Shown in pieces: positions 25,654 through 35,248 of a DNA stretch of 64,000 nt. Position 1 is the first letter of the stretch; the number at the start of each line of letters is the position of its first letter. The notes below the pieces were generated by a model, which saw only the letters and a program-made list of their open reading frames with translations, was not told the DNA's origin and did not search any database. Origin of the DNA: Caldithrix abyssi DSM 13497 (lineage in GTDB: Bacteria > Calditrichota > Calditrichia > Calditrichales > Calditrichaceae); NCBI RefSeq assembly GCF_001886815.1, contig NZ_CP018099.1:3780501-3844500 (forward strand). The letters are read 5' to 3'. The translations under genes were made by a program, and so were the position numbers.

Positions 25654-25748
25654 AGCGCCAAGGCGGATTCGAAAAATGGCCAACGTTTTGCAAAACGTCT
25701 TGCAAAAAGCAAAATTTTATCTTAAATTTGGCAACCTGTAAACATTAA

Positions 25749-25821
25749 GCCACCGTAGCTCAGCTGGTAGAGCAACTGATTCGTAATCAGTGGGTCGCAG
25801 GTTCAAATCCTGTCGGTGGCT
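25749..25821 (+). tRNA. tRNA-Thr (anticodon CGU)
   Basis: Full cloverleaf: acceptor GCCACCG/CGGTGGC, D stem GCTC/GAGC, anticodon stem ACTGA/TCAGT with loop TTCGTAA (anticodon CGT, reads ACG), T stem GCAGG/CCTGT with loop TTCAAAT, discriminator T. The 3' CCA is not encoded. Confidence 0.97.
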
Positions 25822-25828
25822 CTCTTAC

Positions 25829-25862
25829 AAAAAGGCAGGCTGCTGATCGTCTGCCTTTTTAA
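25829..25862 (+). terminator. intrinsic terminator after tRNA-Thr
   Basis: Perfect 10-bp stem AAAAAGGCAG/CTGCCTTTTT closing a 12-nt loop and ending in the T-run. Confidence 0.88.
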
Positions 25863-26002
25863 TTTTGTCTTGACAGGAAGCTAATCCGGGAACCGTAGTC
25901 CACAAACCATTTCCTGATTCTGGTTTATCCATTCTTTATTAATTATTTACTTCCGCCTTTTTTTGAATTAAATTGTGCAAAGGTACATAAAGGGCAATAG
26001 CC

Positions 26003-26584
26003 ATGCGCATAAAAGAAACTGCCGAAAAATATCAGGCAAAAAACAAAAATTTAACCTACCAGGATTATTTAAACCTACCGCCCGACGACTTCCGTTACCA
26101 GTTGATTGAGGGAGAACTGATCATGACACCCGCGCCAAAGGTCATTCACCAGATTGTAAAAAGTAATATTGAAAAATTTTTACGAAAGTTTGTTGAAGAA
26201 AAAGATTTGGGCCTTGTACTGGACGCTCCGTGCGATGTCTATTTCGACGAACAGAACGTACTGCAACCCGATATTTTCTTCATTTCTAAAAACCGGTCGC
26301 ACATCATTACCGAAGATTTGATCAAAGGCGCACCCGATTTGATCATTGAAGTGCTCTCTCCCAATAGCGCTTATTACGACCTGATAGAAAAAAAGGCTCT
26401 GTACGAACGCTACAAGGTGCAGGAATACTGGCTGGCCGATCCCAAACTGAAATGGATTGAAGTTTACATTTTAAAAGATCAAAAATTTCACCTGCACCAG
26501 CGCGCCGAAAAGAATCAGACGATTCATTCACATCTGTTAAAGAATTTCAGTCTACCGCTGGAACAGGTCTTTACAAAACTTTGA
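26003..26584 (+). CDS. Uma2-type (DUF820) restriction-endonuclease-fold protein
   Basis: 193 residues. The core is the PD-(D/E)XK-like Uma2 domain: YQLIEGELIMTPAPKVIHQ (about 32-50), LQPDIFFISKNR with the active-site Asp near residue 93, and PDLIIEVLSPNSAYYDLIEKKALYERYKVQEYWLADP with E-V-L and K. All expected catalytic positions look intact. Such genes are abundant in cyanobacteria and Bacteroidota-related genomes; their cellular role is unclear and they are often mobile. Standing alone after tRNA-Thr, a frequent integration context, it is followed by repeat sequence. Confidence 0.88.
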   Translation: MRIKETAEKYQAKNKNLTYQDYLNLPPDDFRYQLIEGELIMTPAPKVIHQIVKSNIEKFLRKFVEEKDLGLVLDAPCDVYFDEQNVLQPDIFFISKNRSHIITEDLIKGAPDLIIEVLSPNSAYYDLIEKKALYERYKVQEYWLADPKLKWIEVYILKDQKFHLHQRAEKNQTIHSHLLKNFSLPLEQVFTKL

Positions 26585-26599
26585 TTTAAAAAGAATTAA

Positions 26600-26940
26600 A
26601 ATCCCCATGACCTTTATTATTTAGAGGCAGCAAAACCTCAACCAAAAATATTTTTGCAGAGATTAAGCAACCACAAAAAGCCCAGAGAAGTCGCAAACGG
26701 CGCAAAGAATGTTAAAATTAAAAATAGTTTCAATTGCCCTCATCCGGAATAAAAGTCCGGGTGAGGGAGAAATTGAGCGTTGGGAGTTATTCCCAACGGT
26801 GTAAGTGATTCCTGCGTTGGCCAGTTTCATGCCAATGCGAGGAAAGGAATGACAAGCCGGCAACTATTCAACCATTCACCCACCCCGGCGGCACAAAAAT
26901 CTTCGCACGCTAATGCATTACATTTTTTAAAGGAAGTATT
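26600..26940 (-). repeat. dispersed approximately 0.5-kb repeat, partial copy
   Basis: Contains CAACCACAAAAAGCCCAGAG, GTTAAAATTAAAAATAGTTT, the CCCTCATCCGGAATAAAAGT hairpin segment, GTTGGGAGTTATTCCCAACG, a short ATTCAACCATTCACC tract, CACCCCGGCGGCACAAAAAT and the terminal GGAAGTATTCTAA. The last segment overlaps the cimA stop codon. The 31-bp unit and the GCGCGCGTTGCGG end are missing. No gene is supported between the Uma2 gene and cimA. Confidence 0.7.
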
Positions 26941-28551
26941 CTAACTAATTGATTCCGATTGCCCGGCCATTTGCCTCTCTCTACGCGTTTGAAAAATTTT
27001 GTAATTGATGCTATCGGTTAATGCCTGCAGGCTGGCTTTAATGATGTTGTGCGAAACGCCAACCGTGGCCCAGCTATTCTGGCCGTCGCTGGTTTCTACC
27101 AGCACACGCACACGGGCGCCTGTTCCGTCTTTTTCGCCTAACACGCGCACTTTGTAATCAACCAGTTGCGTGCCGGCAATTTCCGGGTAAAAACGGACAA
27201 TCGCCTTGCGCAGCGCATTATCCAGCGCATTCACGGGCCCGTTTCCGTCAGATGCCGTATGTTCAATTTCCTCTTCCACCTTTACCTTTAAAACCGCCTC
27301 GGAATAATCCGTCTCCTCTTTATCCAGCATAACATTGATTTTGGCGTAGATAATTTCAAAGAAGGGGCTGTAGGTATTCAGCTCCGAACGCAGTAATAAT
27401 TCGAAGGAAGCCTCTGCCCCGTCAAATTGGAAGCCCTGATATTCCAGATTTTTTATATACTGGACCAATTTTTTACTAAACTGTCGGTCATTAGCGATGT
27501 CGATTCCCAGCTCCTGCGCTTTGTAGCGAATATTGCTCTGGCCGGAGAGATCGGAAACCAAAACATGCCGCCGATTACCAACCTGCGCGGGATCAATATG
27601 TTCGTACATGCGACTATCTTTTAGCACGGAACTAACATGAATGCCGCCTTTGTGCGTAAAGGCGCTTTTGCCCACAAACGCCGAGCGGTTATTGGGCGCT
27701 AAGTTGGCCATCTCGTAAACGAAATGCGACAGATTGGTTAACCCCTTTAATTGGACGCGTCCTCTGGTCTGCAGCCCCATTTTCAGCAGCAAATTGGGAA
27801 TAACGCTGCACAGGTTGGCGTTGCCGCAGCGCTCGCCAATGCCATTAATCGTCCCCTGCACCTGCACGGCGCCCGCTTCGATTGCAGCCAGAGAGTTGGC
27901 CACGGCCAGCTCGCCATCGTTATGGGCATGTATACCCAGCGGCGTCTTAAATTCTTGTTTAACCTTTTTAAAGATGGCGCTAATCTCCGATGGCAAACTA
28001 CCGCCGTTAGTATCGCAAAGCGCCAGCACATCGGCGCCGGCCTGCTCCGCCGCGCGCAACATACGCAGGGCAAAGGCCGCATCGTCTTTGTAACCGTCAA
28101 AAAAATGTTCGGCGTCAAACACCACGCGCCGGCCCTGCTCCTTTAAAAATTGAATGGAGCGGTAAATTAACGCTTCGTTTTCCTCATCGGTCAGCCCAAG
28201 CGTTACGCTGGAATGAAAACGCCATGTTTTGCCAAAGATAGAAATCCATTCGGTCTCGGCGCCCAACAACATGTTCAAATTGCGGTCTTCTCGCACTTTA
28301 TCAGGAAAACGCGCCGTGGAGCCAAAGGCGCATATTTTAGCATGTTTCAAATTCAGAGAGCGCACCTCTTTAAAGTACGCTTCGTCTTTGGGGTTGCTAC
28401 CCGGCCAACCGCCCTCTATAATATCTATGCCAAAATCGTCCAGCCGTTCGGTAATCTGCAACTTGTCATGAATGGAAAGATTGACGCCTTCGGCCTGGGC
28501 GCCGTCGCGCAACGTTGTATCGAATAGTTCAATAACTGTAGATTGTTTCAT
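26941..28551 (-). CDS. cimA: (R)-citramalate synthase
   Basis: 536 residues: HMGL-like TIM barrel ([16 protein letters not shown] at 9-24, HAHNDGELAVANSL, GTINGIGERCGNANL), linker, and a C-terminal LeuA-type regulatory domain from about residue 400. The DTTLRDGAQ-EG start, TEWISIFGKTW and FDAEHFFDGYK are typical of the CimA/TIGR00977 group rather than isopropylmalate synthase. It condenses acetyl-CoA with pyruvate to citramalate, the entry to isoleucine without threonine. LeuC/LeuD/LeuB encoded upstream carry out the next steps. Last gene of the ilv-leu operon; feedback inhibition by Ile is expected for the family. Confidence 0.93.
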   Translation of the reverse strand: MKQSTVIELFDTTLRDGAQAEGVNLSIHDKLQITERLDDFGIDIIEGGWPGSNPKDEAYFKEVRSLNLKHAKICAFGSTARFPDKVREDRNLNMLLGAETEWISIFGKTWRFHSSVTLGLTDEENEALIYRSIQFLKEQGRRVVFDAEHFFDGYKDDAAFALRMLRAAEQAGADVLALCDTNGGSLPSEISAIFKKVKQEFKTPLGIHAHNDGELAVANSLAAIEAGAVQVQGTINGIGERCGNANLCSVIPNLLLKMGLQTRGRVQLKGLTNLSHFVYEMANLAPNNRSAFVGKSAFTHKGGIHVSSVLKDSRMYEHIDPAQVGNRRHVLVSDLSGQSNIRYKAQELGIDIANDRQFSKKLVQYIKNLEYQGFQFDGAEASFELLLRSELNTYSPFFEIIYAKINVMLDKEETDYSEAVLKVKVEEEIEHTASDGNGPVNALDNALRKAIVRFYPEIAGTQLVDYKVRVLGEKDGTGARVRVLVETSDGQNSWATVGVSHNIIKASLQALTDSINYKIFQTRRERQMAGQSESIS

Positions 28552-28577
28552 GATTTTTCCCTGTTTTTGATAAAACT

Positions 28578-29138
28578 TCAGGAGATCATTCCCGTTTTGC
28601 GGGCGTATTTAAAAAGTCCGCCGGCTTCAATAATGGGCAGCACATCGCCCGGATGTTTCAATTTAAACCTTTGCCCGTCGCGCAAACGCGTAATACTCTG
28701 CCGTTCAATATCCACCTCCACTTCTTCGCCGGTCTCAAAATGCTGATTGATTTTGCCCTCTGATTCCAGCGGCACCAAAAAACCGCCGTCAACCGAATTG
28801 CGGTAAAAAATACGCGCGTACGATTCAGCCACCACCGCCTGCACGCCGGCCACCTGCAGGGCAAACGGCGCATGTTCGCGGGATGAGCCGCAGCCAAAAT
28901 TGGCGCCTGCTACCAGAATGGTAAACTCCGACTTGTGGTCGTCTCCTTTGATAAATGGAATACGTCCCTGTGGTAAACCGGCTTTTTCCGGCGGTACGCC
29001 GGACAAAGCAAAATGGCCGTACATTCTGGCCTCTTTCGGATCGCTTAAACTGTACACCAGATGTTCAGCCGGAATGATTTGATCGGTGTCGATGTTATCG
29101 CCTAAAACGTAAACTTTACCTCTAATGATTTTTTGCAT
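28578..29138 (-). CDS. leuD: isopropylmalate/citramalate isomerase small subunit
   Basis: 186 residues, the swivel domain of the aconitase-like isomerase. Key segments: GDNIDTDQIIPAEHL (13-27) and NFGCGSSREHAPFAL, which binds substrate. With LeuC it isomerises 2- to 3-isopropylmalate, and citramalate in the Ile branch. ATG 29138 is chosen for its GGAGAAG and family-like N-terminus. The open frame to 29297 only translates a GGTTGAAT repeat tract and must not be included. The gene is 26 bases before cimA. Confidence 0.95.
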   Translation of the reverse strand: MQKIIRGKVYVLGDNIDTDQIIPAEHLVYSLSDPKEARMYGHFALSGVPPEKAGLPQGRIPFIKGDDHKSEFTILVAGANFGCGSSREHAPFALQVAGVQAVVAESYARIFYRNSVDGGFLVPLESEGKINQHFETGEEVEVDIERQSITRLRDGQRFKLKHPGDVLPIIEAGGLFKYARKTGMIS

Positions 29139-29151
29139 CGTCTTCTCCGTT

Positions 29152-29217
29152 TGGTTGAATGGTGTAATGGTTGAATAGTTGAATGGTTGAATGGTTGAAT
29201 GGTTGAATGGTTGAATG
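29152..29217. repeat. GGTTGAAT octamer tract
   Basis: About seven imperfect GGTTGAAT units immediately upstream of leuD, inside the operon. A diverged copy of the 31-bp GGGCACAGCCTCCCGC unit follows at about 29300-29330. Together they form most of the 259-base leuC-leuD spacer. Confidence 0.8.
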
Positions 29218-29397
29218 TCTGCCGCCATCATTCCACCTTCCCCCACAAATTCAATTGTATTTAGATACTCTTCCCCACTTTCTGCAAACTCCTCCACAAT
29301 TCGGGCACAGCCTCCCGCTGCGCATGATAATTTTTCATTCGTAATTCGTAATTCGTAATTAAAAAACTAATACACTCTTCCTGCGAATAATTGAAAA

Positions 29398-30696
29398 TTA
29401 ATCCATCATTTCCCGGGGATCGGTAATCACTCCGTTAACCGCCGAAGCGGCCACGGTCAACGGCGATGCCAGATAAACTTCCGATTTTTTACTGCCCATT
29501 CTTCCCGGGAAATTTCGATTGGTGGTAGAAATAACCACATCTCCGTCAACGGATCGTCCCACCGTATCCGCCGGGCCGCCCAGGCAGGCCGCGCAAGAAG
29601 ACGGCGCAATCACGCAGCCGGCATCCAGCAAAATCTGTTCGATGGTTGAACCGTTCAGTGATTCTTCACGCAAACGCCGCGCCACAGCCGTGCTGGCCGG
29701 CACCACAAAAGTGGGCGCTTTAACTTTTTTGCCCTGTAAAATTTTAGCCACATTGTAAAAATCGGTAAACTTGCCGCCGGTGCAGGAACCAATGTAGCAG
29801 CGCGTAATTTTTGTGCCGGCCACATTGCGCGCCAGTTCGCGATTATCCGGGCTGTGGGGCATGGCCACCACCGGTTCCATCTTTTGCACATCGTAGCGAT
29901 AAACGGAATGGTAGCGAGCGTCGGCATCGCTCTCAAATTCATCGTAGTCAAAAATATCTTTCTGCGCCAGATAGGTACGCACCACCTCGTCCACGGCGAT
30001 AATGCCGTTCATGCCCCCTGCTTCCACCGCCATGTTGGTCAAAGTCATGCGTTCATCGATGTTCAGATTGTGCACCGCGTGGCCGTCAAATTCCATAGCT
30101 CTGTAAGTGGCGCCATCGGTGGTTATGTCGCCCAGTATTTGCAAAATCAGATCTTTGGCCGTCAGATATTGGGGCATTTCTCCTTCAAAGATGAATTTCA
30201 TCGATTCGGGTACTTTTTCCCAGATTTTACCCGTGCCCAGCACAAAGGCGGCATCGGTATTGCCCACGCCCGTGGCAAACAGGCCAAAGGCGCCGGCCGT
30301 ACAGGTATGCGAATCGGTGCCGATCAAAACCGTTCCCGGGCGATCGTAGCCCTCTTCGGCCAGAGCAATGTGGCAAACCCCTTTGTAACGTTCTGTACCC
30401 ACATCGTAGTAATTGGGCAACTGATATTTTTGCGCGTATTCTCTCAAGATATTGACATTACGATTGGCGTGCGCATCGGCCGTAAAGATGTAATGGTCCG
30501 GAAAAATGACCACCTTTTCTTTGTCCCAGACGCGCGCTTTTTCTCCAAATTCCCGCTCCATAATCTGAAATGTCGGCGGACCGCACACATCATGCGTCAT
30601 CAAAACGTCCACATTCAACCACACATTCTCTCCAGGCCGCACCTCCTTTTTGCCGGCCGATTTTGCCAGAATCTTTTCGGTTATGGTCATACCCAT
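29398..30696 (-). CDS. leuC: isopropylmalate/citramalate isomerase large subunit
   Basis: 432 residues of the aconitase superfamily, the shorter archaeal/thermophile-type LeuC. The [4Fe-4S] ligands are in YIGSCTGGKFTD and SSCAACLGG. Other marks: VLMTHDVCGPP, VIFPDHYIF, GTDSHTCTAGAFG and NRNFPGRMG. CAGGAGAA stands before ATG 30696. Works as a heterodimer with LeuD in both the Leu and citramalate-Ile branches. Confidence 0.95.
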   Translation of the reverse strand: MGMTITEKILAKSAGKKEVRPGENVWLNVDVLMTHDVCGPPTFQIMEREFGEKARVWDKEKVVIFPDHYIFTADAHANRNVNILREYAQKYQLPNYYDVGTERYKGVCHIALAEEGYDRPGTVLIGTDSHTCTAGAFGLFATGVGNTDAAFVLGTGKIWEKVPESMKFIFEGEMPQYLTAKDLILQILGDITTDGATYRAMEFDGHAVHNLNIDERMTLTNMAVEAGGMNGIIAVDEVVRTYLAQKDIFDYDEFESDADARYHSVYRYDVQKMEPVVAMPHSPDNRELARNVAGTKITRCYIGSCTGGKFTDFYNVAKILQGKKVKAPTFVVPASTAVARRLREESLNGSTIEQILLDAGCVIAPSSCAACLGGPADTVGRSVDGDVVISTTNRNFPGRMGSKKSEVYLASPLTVAASAVNGVITDPREMMD

Positions 30697-30812
30697 AAAG
30701 TGTTCTCCTGCTTATTCGTTAAACGATTGACCGTTGTCCAATCGCCTCATCGGCGCTCGCTGGCCTTAACCAGAATTCCTGACTAAAGCCAAACCAGGGC
30801 CGTTTTTCTCTC

Positions 30813-32378
30813 TCAGGCCGATGTTTTTTCTTCTAAACTTACCGTATCTCTTTGTTTTAAAATATTGTTAATGGCCTGTAAATACGCCTTGCCGCTGGCC
30901 TCGATGATGTCGGTGGAATGACCGCGGCCGTGCGCCTCCCCCAGCCCGTTCTGGATGCGCACAAAGACCTCGCCCAGGGCGTCTCGCCCCGAAGTTACCG
31001 AACGCACCTGGTAATCGGTAACTTCAAAATGCGTGTGCAAAGCGCGATCGATGGCGTTAAACACGGCGTCAACCGGCCCGTCGCCAGTGGCCGATTCTTC
31101 CAGGATCCGGTCGTCTTTTTTCAGGCGGACGGTGGCCGTGGGGATGGCGCTGGTGCCCAGGAAAACATGCAAATAGTCCAGCAAATAGGCGGGCTTTTCC
31201 GAATAGACTTCTTCGCCCATCAAAGAGCGCAGATCCTCGTCGTACACTTCCTTTTTTTTGTCGGCCAATTTTACAAAGAGTTTGTACACCTGATCCAGCT
31301 TCTCTTCGGAAAGGCGATAGCCCAGCTCCTGCAGTCGCGCCTTTAAACCATGTCGGCCGGAATGGCGGCCCAGCACAATTTTACTGGAAGAGACGCCCAC
31401 GTCTTCCGGCTTCATAATCTCGTAGGTGTTGCGGTCTTTTAATACTCCGTCCTGATGGATGCCCGATTCATGGGCAAAGGCGTTTTTACCCACAATGGCC
31501 TTGTTGGGCTGTACCGGAAAACCGGTAAAGGTGGAAACCATGCGGCTGGCGTTGTAAATTTCGCGCGTATTGATCGCGGTGTAAAAGGGTAAAATATCCT
31601 TACGCACGTTCAGCGCCATTACAAACTCTTCCAGCGAAGCGTTACCGGCCCGTTCGCCAATGCCGTTAACCGTACATTCTACCTGTCTTGCGCCTGCCTG
31701 CACCGCCGCCAGCGAATTGGCCACAGCCAACCCCAGATCATTGTGGCAGTGCACGCTAATAACCGCTCGTTCAATGTTTTTGACGCGTTTTTTGAGCTGC
31801 CTGATCTTTTCGGCAAATTCATCCGGCAGGGTGTAGCCGGTAGTGTCCGGAATGTTCACCGTGGTGGCGCCGGCTTCAATGGCCGCCTCAATCACCTCCG
31901 CCAGATAACCGATGTCGGTGCGCCCGGCATCTTCTGCCGAAAATTCCACATCGTCACAAAAAGTTCTGGCGTACTGAACAGCATCGATGGACATCTGAAT
32001 TACGGTTTTACGTTTTTCTGCCAGTGTCTGGCCATATCGGCTGCTGCCAAATTTACCCAGAATGTGGTAATCAGAAGTGCTGGAAAAAGTGTGGATGCGT
32101 TTGCGCGGCGCTTCTTTTAGCGCCTGGTAAGCGGCCTTAATGTCGCCTTCTTTTGCCCGGGCCAGCCCGGCTATGATAGCGGGCACTTCGCCGGCAATGC
32201 GTTTAACCGCCTCGAATTGCGCCGGTGAAGAAACCGGAAATCCGGCTTCGATCACATCCACCTTTAAACGCGCCAGTTGCCGGGCAATCTCTACTTTTTC
32301 CGCAATATTCAACGAGGCGCCCGGCGATTGTTCGCCGTCGCGCAGTGTCGTGTCAAATATGATGATCTTTTCTGGCAT
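30813..32378 (-). CDS. leuA: 2-isopropylmalate synthase
   Basis: 521 residues: catalytic barrel ([17 protein letters not shown] at 8-24, [33 protein letters not shown]), hinge, then the C-terminal regulatory domain from about 390 ([16 protein letters not shown]). Condenses acetyl-CoA with 2-ketoisovalerate, the first committed step of leucine. GEQSPG separates it from the neighbouring citramalate synthase (GAQAEG). Full-length, so leucine feedback inhibition is expected. Confidence 0.96.
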   Translation of the reverse strand: MPEKIIIFDTTLRDGEQSPGASLNIAEKVEIARQLARLKVDVIEAGFPVSSPAQFEAVKRIAGEVPAIIAGLARAKEGDIKAAYQALKEAPRKRIHTFSSTSDYHILGKFGSSRYGQTLAEKRKTVIQMSIDAVQYARTFCDDVEFSAEDAGRTDIGYLAEVIEAAIEAGATTVNIPDTTGYTLPDEFAEKIRQLKKRVKNIERAVISVHCHNDLGLAVANSLAAVQAGARQVECTVNGIGERAGNASLEEFVMALNVRKDILPFYTAINTREIYNASRMVSTFTGFPVQPNKAIVGKNAFAHESGIHQDGVLKDRNTYEIMKPEDVGVSSSKIVLGRHSGRHGLKARLQELGYRLSEEKLDQVYKLFVKLADKKKEVYDEDLRSLMGEEVYSEKPAYLLDYLHVFLGTSAIPTATVRLKKDDRILEESATGDGPVDAVFNAIDRALHTHFEVTDYQVRSVTSGRDALGEVFVRIQNGLGEAHGRGHSTDIIEASGKAYLQAINNILKQRDTVSLEEKTSA

Positions 32379-32489
32379 GGTTTTCCTCGTTTCTTTTTTT
32401 TTAACTCAAACCTCAATTAATAACGTTCTGTTAGATTGTTTAATCGCGTCTTATGCTTTTAAAAGGGTTCCATGCGGTAAATTCTCTGG

Positions 32490-33587
32490 TTAAAGAGTGA
32501 AAACACCCAGTCCTTCTTCATGGTACAAAACGTCAAAATTGTAAATAATCTGTTCCGTCATTTCATCGGTGGAGACCAGCTTATTACCTGCCTGGTAGAT
32601 ATCCGCCGTCCGATAGCCCAGCTCCAGCGTTTTTTCAATGGCTCGCTCGATCAGTTCTGCCGCCCTGGTCATCTGGAACGAATAGGCAAACATCATGGCT
32701 ACCGAAGCAATCATGGCGATGGGATTGGCTTTGTTCTGTCCGGCAATATCTGGTGCGGAGCCGTGCACCGGTTCGTAAAGGGCATGTTTTTCGCCCAGGC
32801 TGGCCGAAGGCAGCATGCCCAGGCTGCCGGTGATCATTCCTGCAATGTCGGACAAAATATCGCCGAACATGTTGGAGGTAACGATCACGTCGAATTGCCC
32901 GGGATCGCGAACGATTTGCATGGCCGCGTTGTCCACGTACATGTTGGTTAATTCAACATCGGGAAATGCTTTGTGGACATCGGCCACCACCTCGCGCCAG
33001 AACTGCGAAACTTCCAGCACGTTGGCTTTGTCCACCGATGTAACGCGTTTTTTTCTTTGCCTGGCGATTTCAAAGGCGCGGCGCGCTATCCGCTCCACCT
33101 CGTAGCGCTGGTAAATCATGGTGTTCCAGCCCTGGTTGGCGTCGTAGCCTCGCGGTTCTCCAAAATAGATTCCACCGGTCAGTTCACGAAATACGACAAA
33201 ATCGGTGCCCTTTAAAACTTCGGCCTTTAATGAAGATGAATCGATGAACGCATTGTACACCTTTGCCGGACGAATATTGGTAAACAACGCCAGTTCTTTG
33301 CGCAAACGCAACAGCGCAGCCTCGGGCTTTAAATGATGAGGCAGATTTTCCCACTCGTAACCGCCAACCGCCCCAAGCAACACGGCGTCGGCCTCAAGGC
33401 AGGCCTTTAGCGTTTCTTCGGTTAATGGCGTGCCAAATTCTTCAAAAGACGCCCCGCCAATCAAATTTTCGCTAAATTGTGTTTCCGTCTGAAATTTTTC
33501 CGCCACATGTTTAAGCGTTTTAAGCGCGGCCCGCATCACTTCCGGCCCGATGCCGTCTCCCGGTAAAACTGCGATCTTGATTTGCAT
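32490..33587 (-). CDS. leuB: 3-isopropylmalate dehydrogenase
   Basis: 365 residues. NAD-dependent oxidative decarboxylation of 3-isopropylmalate (and 3-methylmalate in the citramalate route). Motifs: VLPGDGIGPEV (6-16), ENLPHHLKPEAALLRLRKEL, FRELTGGIYFGEPRG, the Lys of VDKANVLE, YVDNAAMQ, NMFGDILSD and HGSAPDIAGQNKANP. Eight bases after ilvC, with AGGAGGTGC upstream of ATG 33587. Confidence 0.97.
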   Translation of the reverse strand: MQIKIAVLPGDGIGPEVMRAALKTLKHVAEKFQTETQFSENLIGGASFEEFGTPLTEETLKACLEADAVLLGAVGGYEWENLPHHLKPEAALLRLRKELALFTNIRPAKVYNAFIDSSSLKAEVLKGTDFVVFRELTGGIYFGEPRGYDANQGWNTMIYQRYEVERIARRAFEIARQRKKRVTSVDKANVLEVSQFWREVVADVHKAFPDVELTNMYVDNAAMQIVRDPGQFDVIVTSNMFGDILSDIAGMITGSLGMLPSASLGEKHALYEPVHGSAPDIAGQNKANPIAMIASVAMMFAYSFQMTRAAELIERAIEKTLELGYRTADIYQAGNKLVSTDEMTEQIIYNFDVLYHEEGLGVFTL

Positions 33588-33595
33588 TGCACCTC

Positions 33596-34591
33596 CTACT
33601 TTTTTTCTTTTAACCAGGGCATCATGGCCCGTAATTGTTTGCCGACTTTTTCAATCAGGTGGTTGGCATACTCTTCACGCAATTTTTTAAGCGTGGGCTG
33701 CCCTTTTTCATTCTCTTCGATCCATTCCCGGGCAAAGGAGCCATCCTGAACCTCTTTTAAAATTTCGCGCATGTTCTGCTTGGTCTGTTCAGTGATCACG
33801 CGTTTGCCGCGCGTCATTCCGCCGTATTCGGCCGTATCGCTCACCGAATAATTCATAAAAGACAGACCGCCTTCGTAGTACAGGTCTACAATCAGCTTCA
33901 TTTCATGTAAGCATTCAAAATAGGCCAGTTCCGGTGGGTAACCGGCTTCTACCAGCACTTCAAAACCGGTTTTGATGAGCTCTTCCGATCCGCCGCAAAG
34001 TACGGCCTGTTCGCCAAACAGATCGGTTTCGGTTTCATCCTTAAAATTGGTTTCGATCACCCCGGCGCGCGTTCCGCCAATGCCCTTTGCCCAGGCCAGC
34101 GCCTTTTCTTTAGCCTGTCCGCTAAAATCCTGATGTACGGCAATTAAACAGGGCGTCCCAACACCGCTTTGATAGGTGCGTCGTACCATGTGGCCCGGAC
34201 TTTTAGGCGCGATCATGATCACATCCACGTTTTGAGGCGGCACAATTTGTTGGTAGTGGATATTGAAGCCGTGGGCAAAGGCCAGAGTGTCGCCTTCTTT
34301 GAGATTGGGCGCAATGTCCTGTTCGTACACTTTTTTTTGTGTTTGATCGGGCAACAGAACCATAATCACATCCGCCCACTGAGCGGCCTCGGCCGTCTCT
34401 TTCACCGCCAGTCCTGCCGCCTGGGCCTTACTCCACGATTTACTGTCTTTTCTTAAGCCCACGCAAACATTCATGCCGCTGTCTTTTAAATTCAGGGCAT
34501 GGGCATGTCCCTGGCTGCCAAAACCCAAAACGGCCAGATGTTTATCTTTTAGAACATCCAGATTGGCATCCTGATCGTGATAAACCTTCAT
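33596..34591 (-). CDS. ilvC: ketol-acid reductoisomerase (class I)
   Basis: 331 residues. Isomerises and reduces acetolactate or acetohydroxybutyrate. Rossmann motif [13 protein letters not shown] near 25-37. The beta2-alphaB loop [11 protein letters not shown] suggests NADPH preference. The C-terminal knotted domain has [14 protein letters not shown] and [11 protein letters not shown] 34591 follows AGGAAG; the alternative start at 34615 is not family-like. Class I length. Confidence 0.96.
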   Translation of the reverse strand: MKVYHDQDANLDVLKDKHLAVLGFGSQGHAHALNLKDSGMNVCVGLRKDSKSWSKAQAAGLAVKETAEAAQWADVIMVLLPDQTQKKVYEQDIAPNLKEGDTLAFAHGFNIHYQQIVPPQNVDVIMIAPKSPGHMVRRTYQSGVGTPCLIAVHQDFSGQAKEKALAWAKGIGGTRAGVIETNFKDETETDLFGEQAVLCGGSEELIKTGFEVLVEAGYPPELAYFECLHEMKLIVDLYYEGGLSFMNYSVSDTAEYGGMTRGKRVITEQTKQNMREILKEVQDGSFAREWIEENEKGQPTLKKLREEYANHLIEKVGKQLRAMMPWLKEKK

Positions 34592-34734
34592 GTTCTTCCT
34601 TTCTGTTTTAATCAATTTTTGAAAGTTTTGAAAAACCTACACCATCTCAAATATTTTTCATGTTTTGAGTTTACTTAAACTCACCCCTTTAATTCTTCCT
34701 CTCCCGAAAAGCGAGAACGAGGGAATACCTGCCT

Positions 34735-35247
34735 TTAAACCGCTTCCAGATCCGGTTTGGAGATATTGAGCTGCTCTCCGCGCTTTAAGGCCACCGTGCC
34801 GGTGCGCGCCATTTCTTTAATTCCAAAGGGCATCAGCACATTTACCGCGGCATTGATTTTGGCCGGCGGCCCGGTTATTTCCAGCATGAGCGATTTGTTG
34901 TTGATGTCCACAATCTTGCCGCGAAAAATATCGCAGATATTTTTTAGCTCCTGTAAATTTCCCTTCTGGTAATTAACCGTGATCAAAGCCAGTTCGCGCT
35001 CGGTGCGTTCATGCTCCGAAAGATCGACAACCTTTAAGGTATCTATCAGGCGATTCAATTGTTTCAACACCTGATCGACAATTTGCTCGTCGCCGGAGGT
35101 TACAATAGTCATGCGCATCACGTCCTTAATTTCCGTTTCGCCGATGGTGATACTGTGCAGGTTAAAGCCCTTGCCGCTGAACAGATTGGCCACGCGGTCA
35201 AAGGCGCCAAAGCGATTTTCCAGTAAAATACTAATGGTATGTTTCAT
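34735..35247 (-). CDS. ilvN: acetolactate synthase regulatory subunit
   Basis: 170 residues: ACT domain (ISILLENRFGAFDRVANLFSGKGFNLHSITIG, 5-36) plus an ALS_ss C-terminal domain (about 80-165). Full length, like IlvH, so valine feedback is expected. The start lies one base after the ilvB stop (TAAGATG), giving tight stoichiometric coupling with the catalytic subunit. Confidence 0.95.
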   Translation of the reverse strand: MKHTISILLENRFGAFDRVANLFSGKGFNLHSITIGETEIKDVMRMTIVTSGDEQIVDQVLKQLNRLIDTLKVVDLSEHERTERELALITVNYQKGNLQELKNICDIFRGKIVDINNKSLMLEITGPPAKINAAVNVLMPFGIKEMARTGTVALKRGEQLNISKPDLEAV

Positions 35248-35248
35248 C

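Noticed and set aside
29139-29297. N-terminal extension of LeuD
   Set aside because: It translates a GGTTGAAT octamer tract; the family-like start with a ribosome binding site is at 29138.
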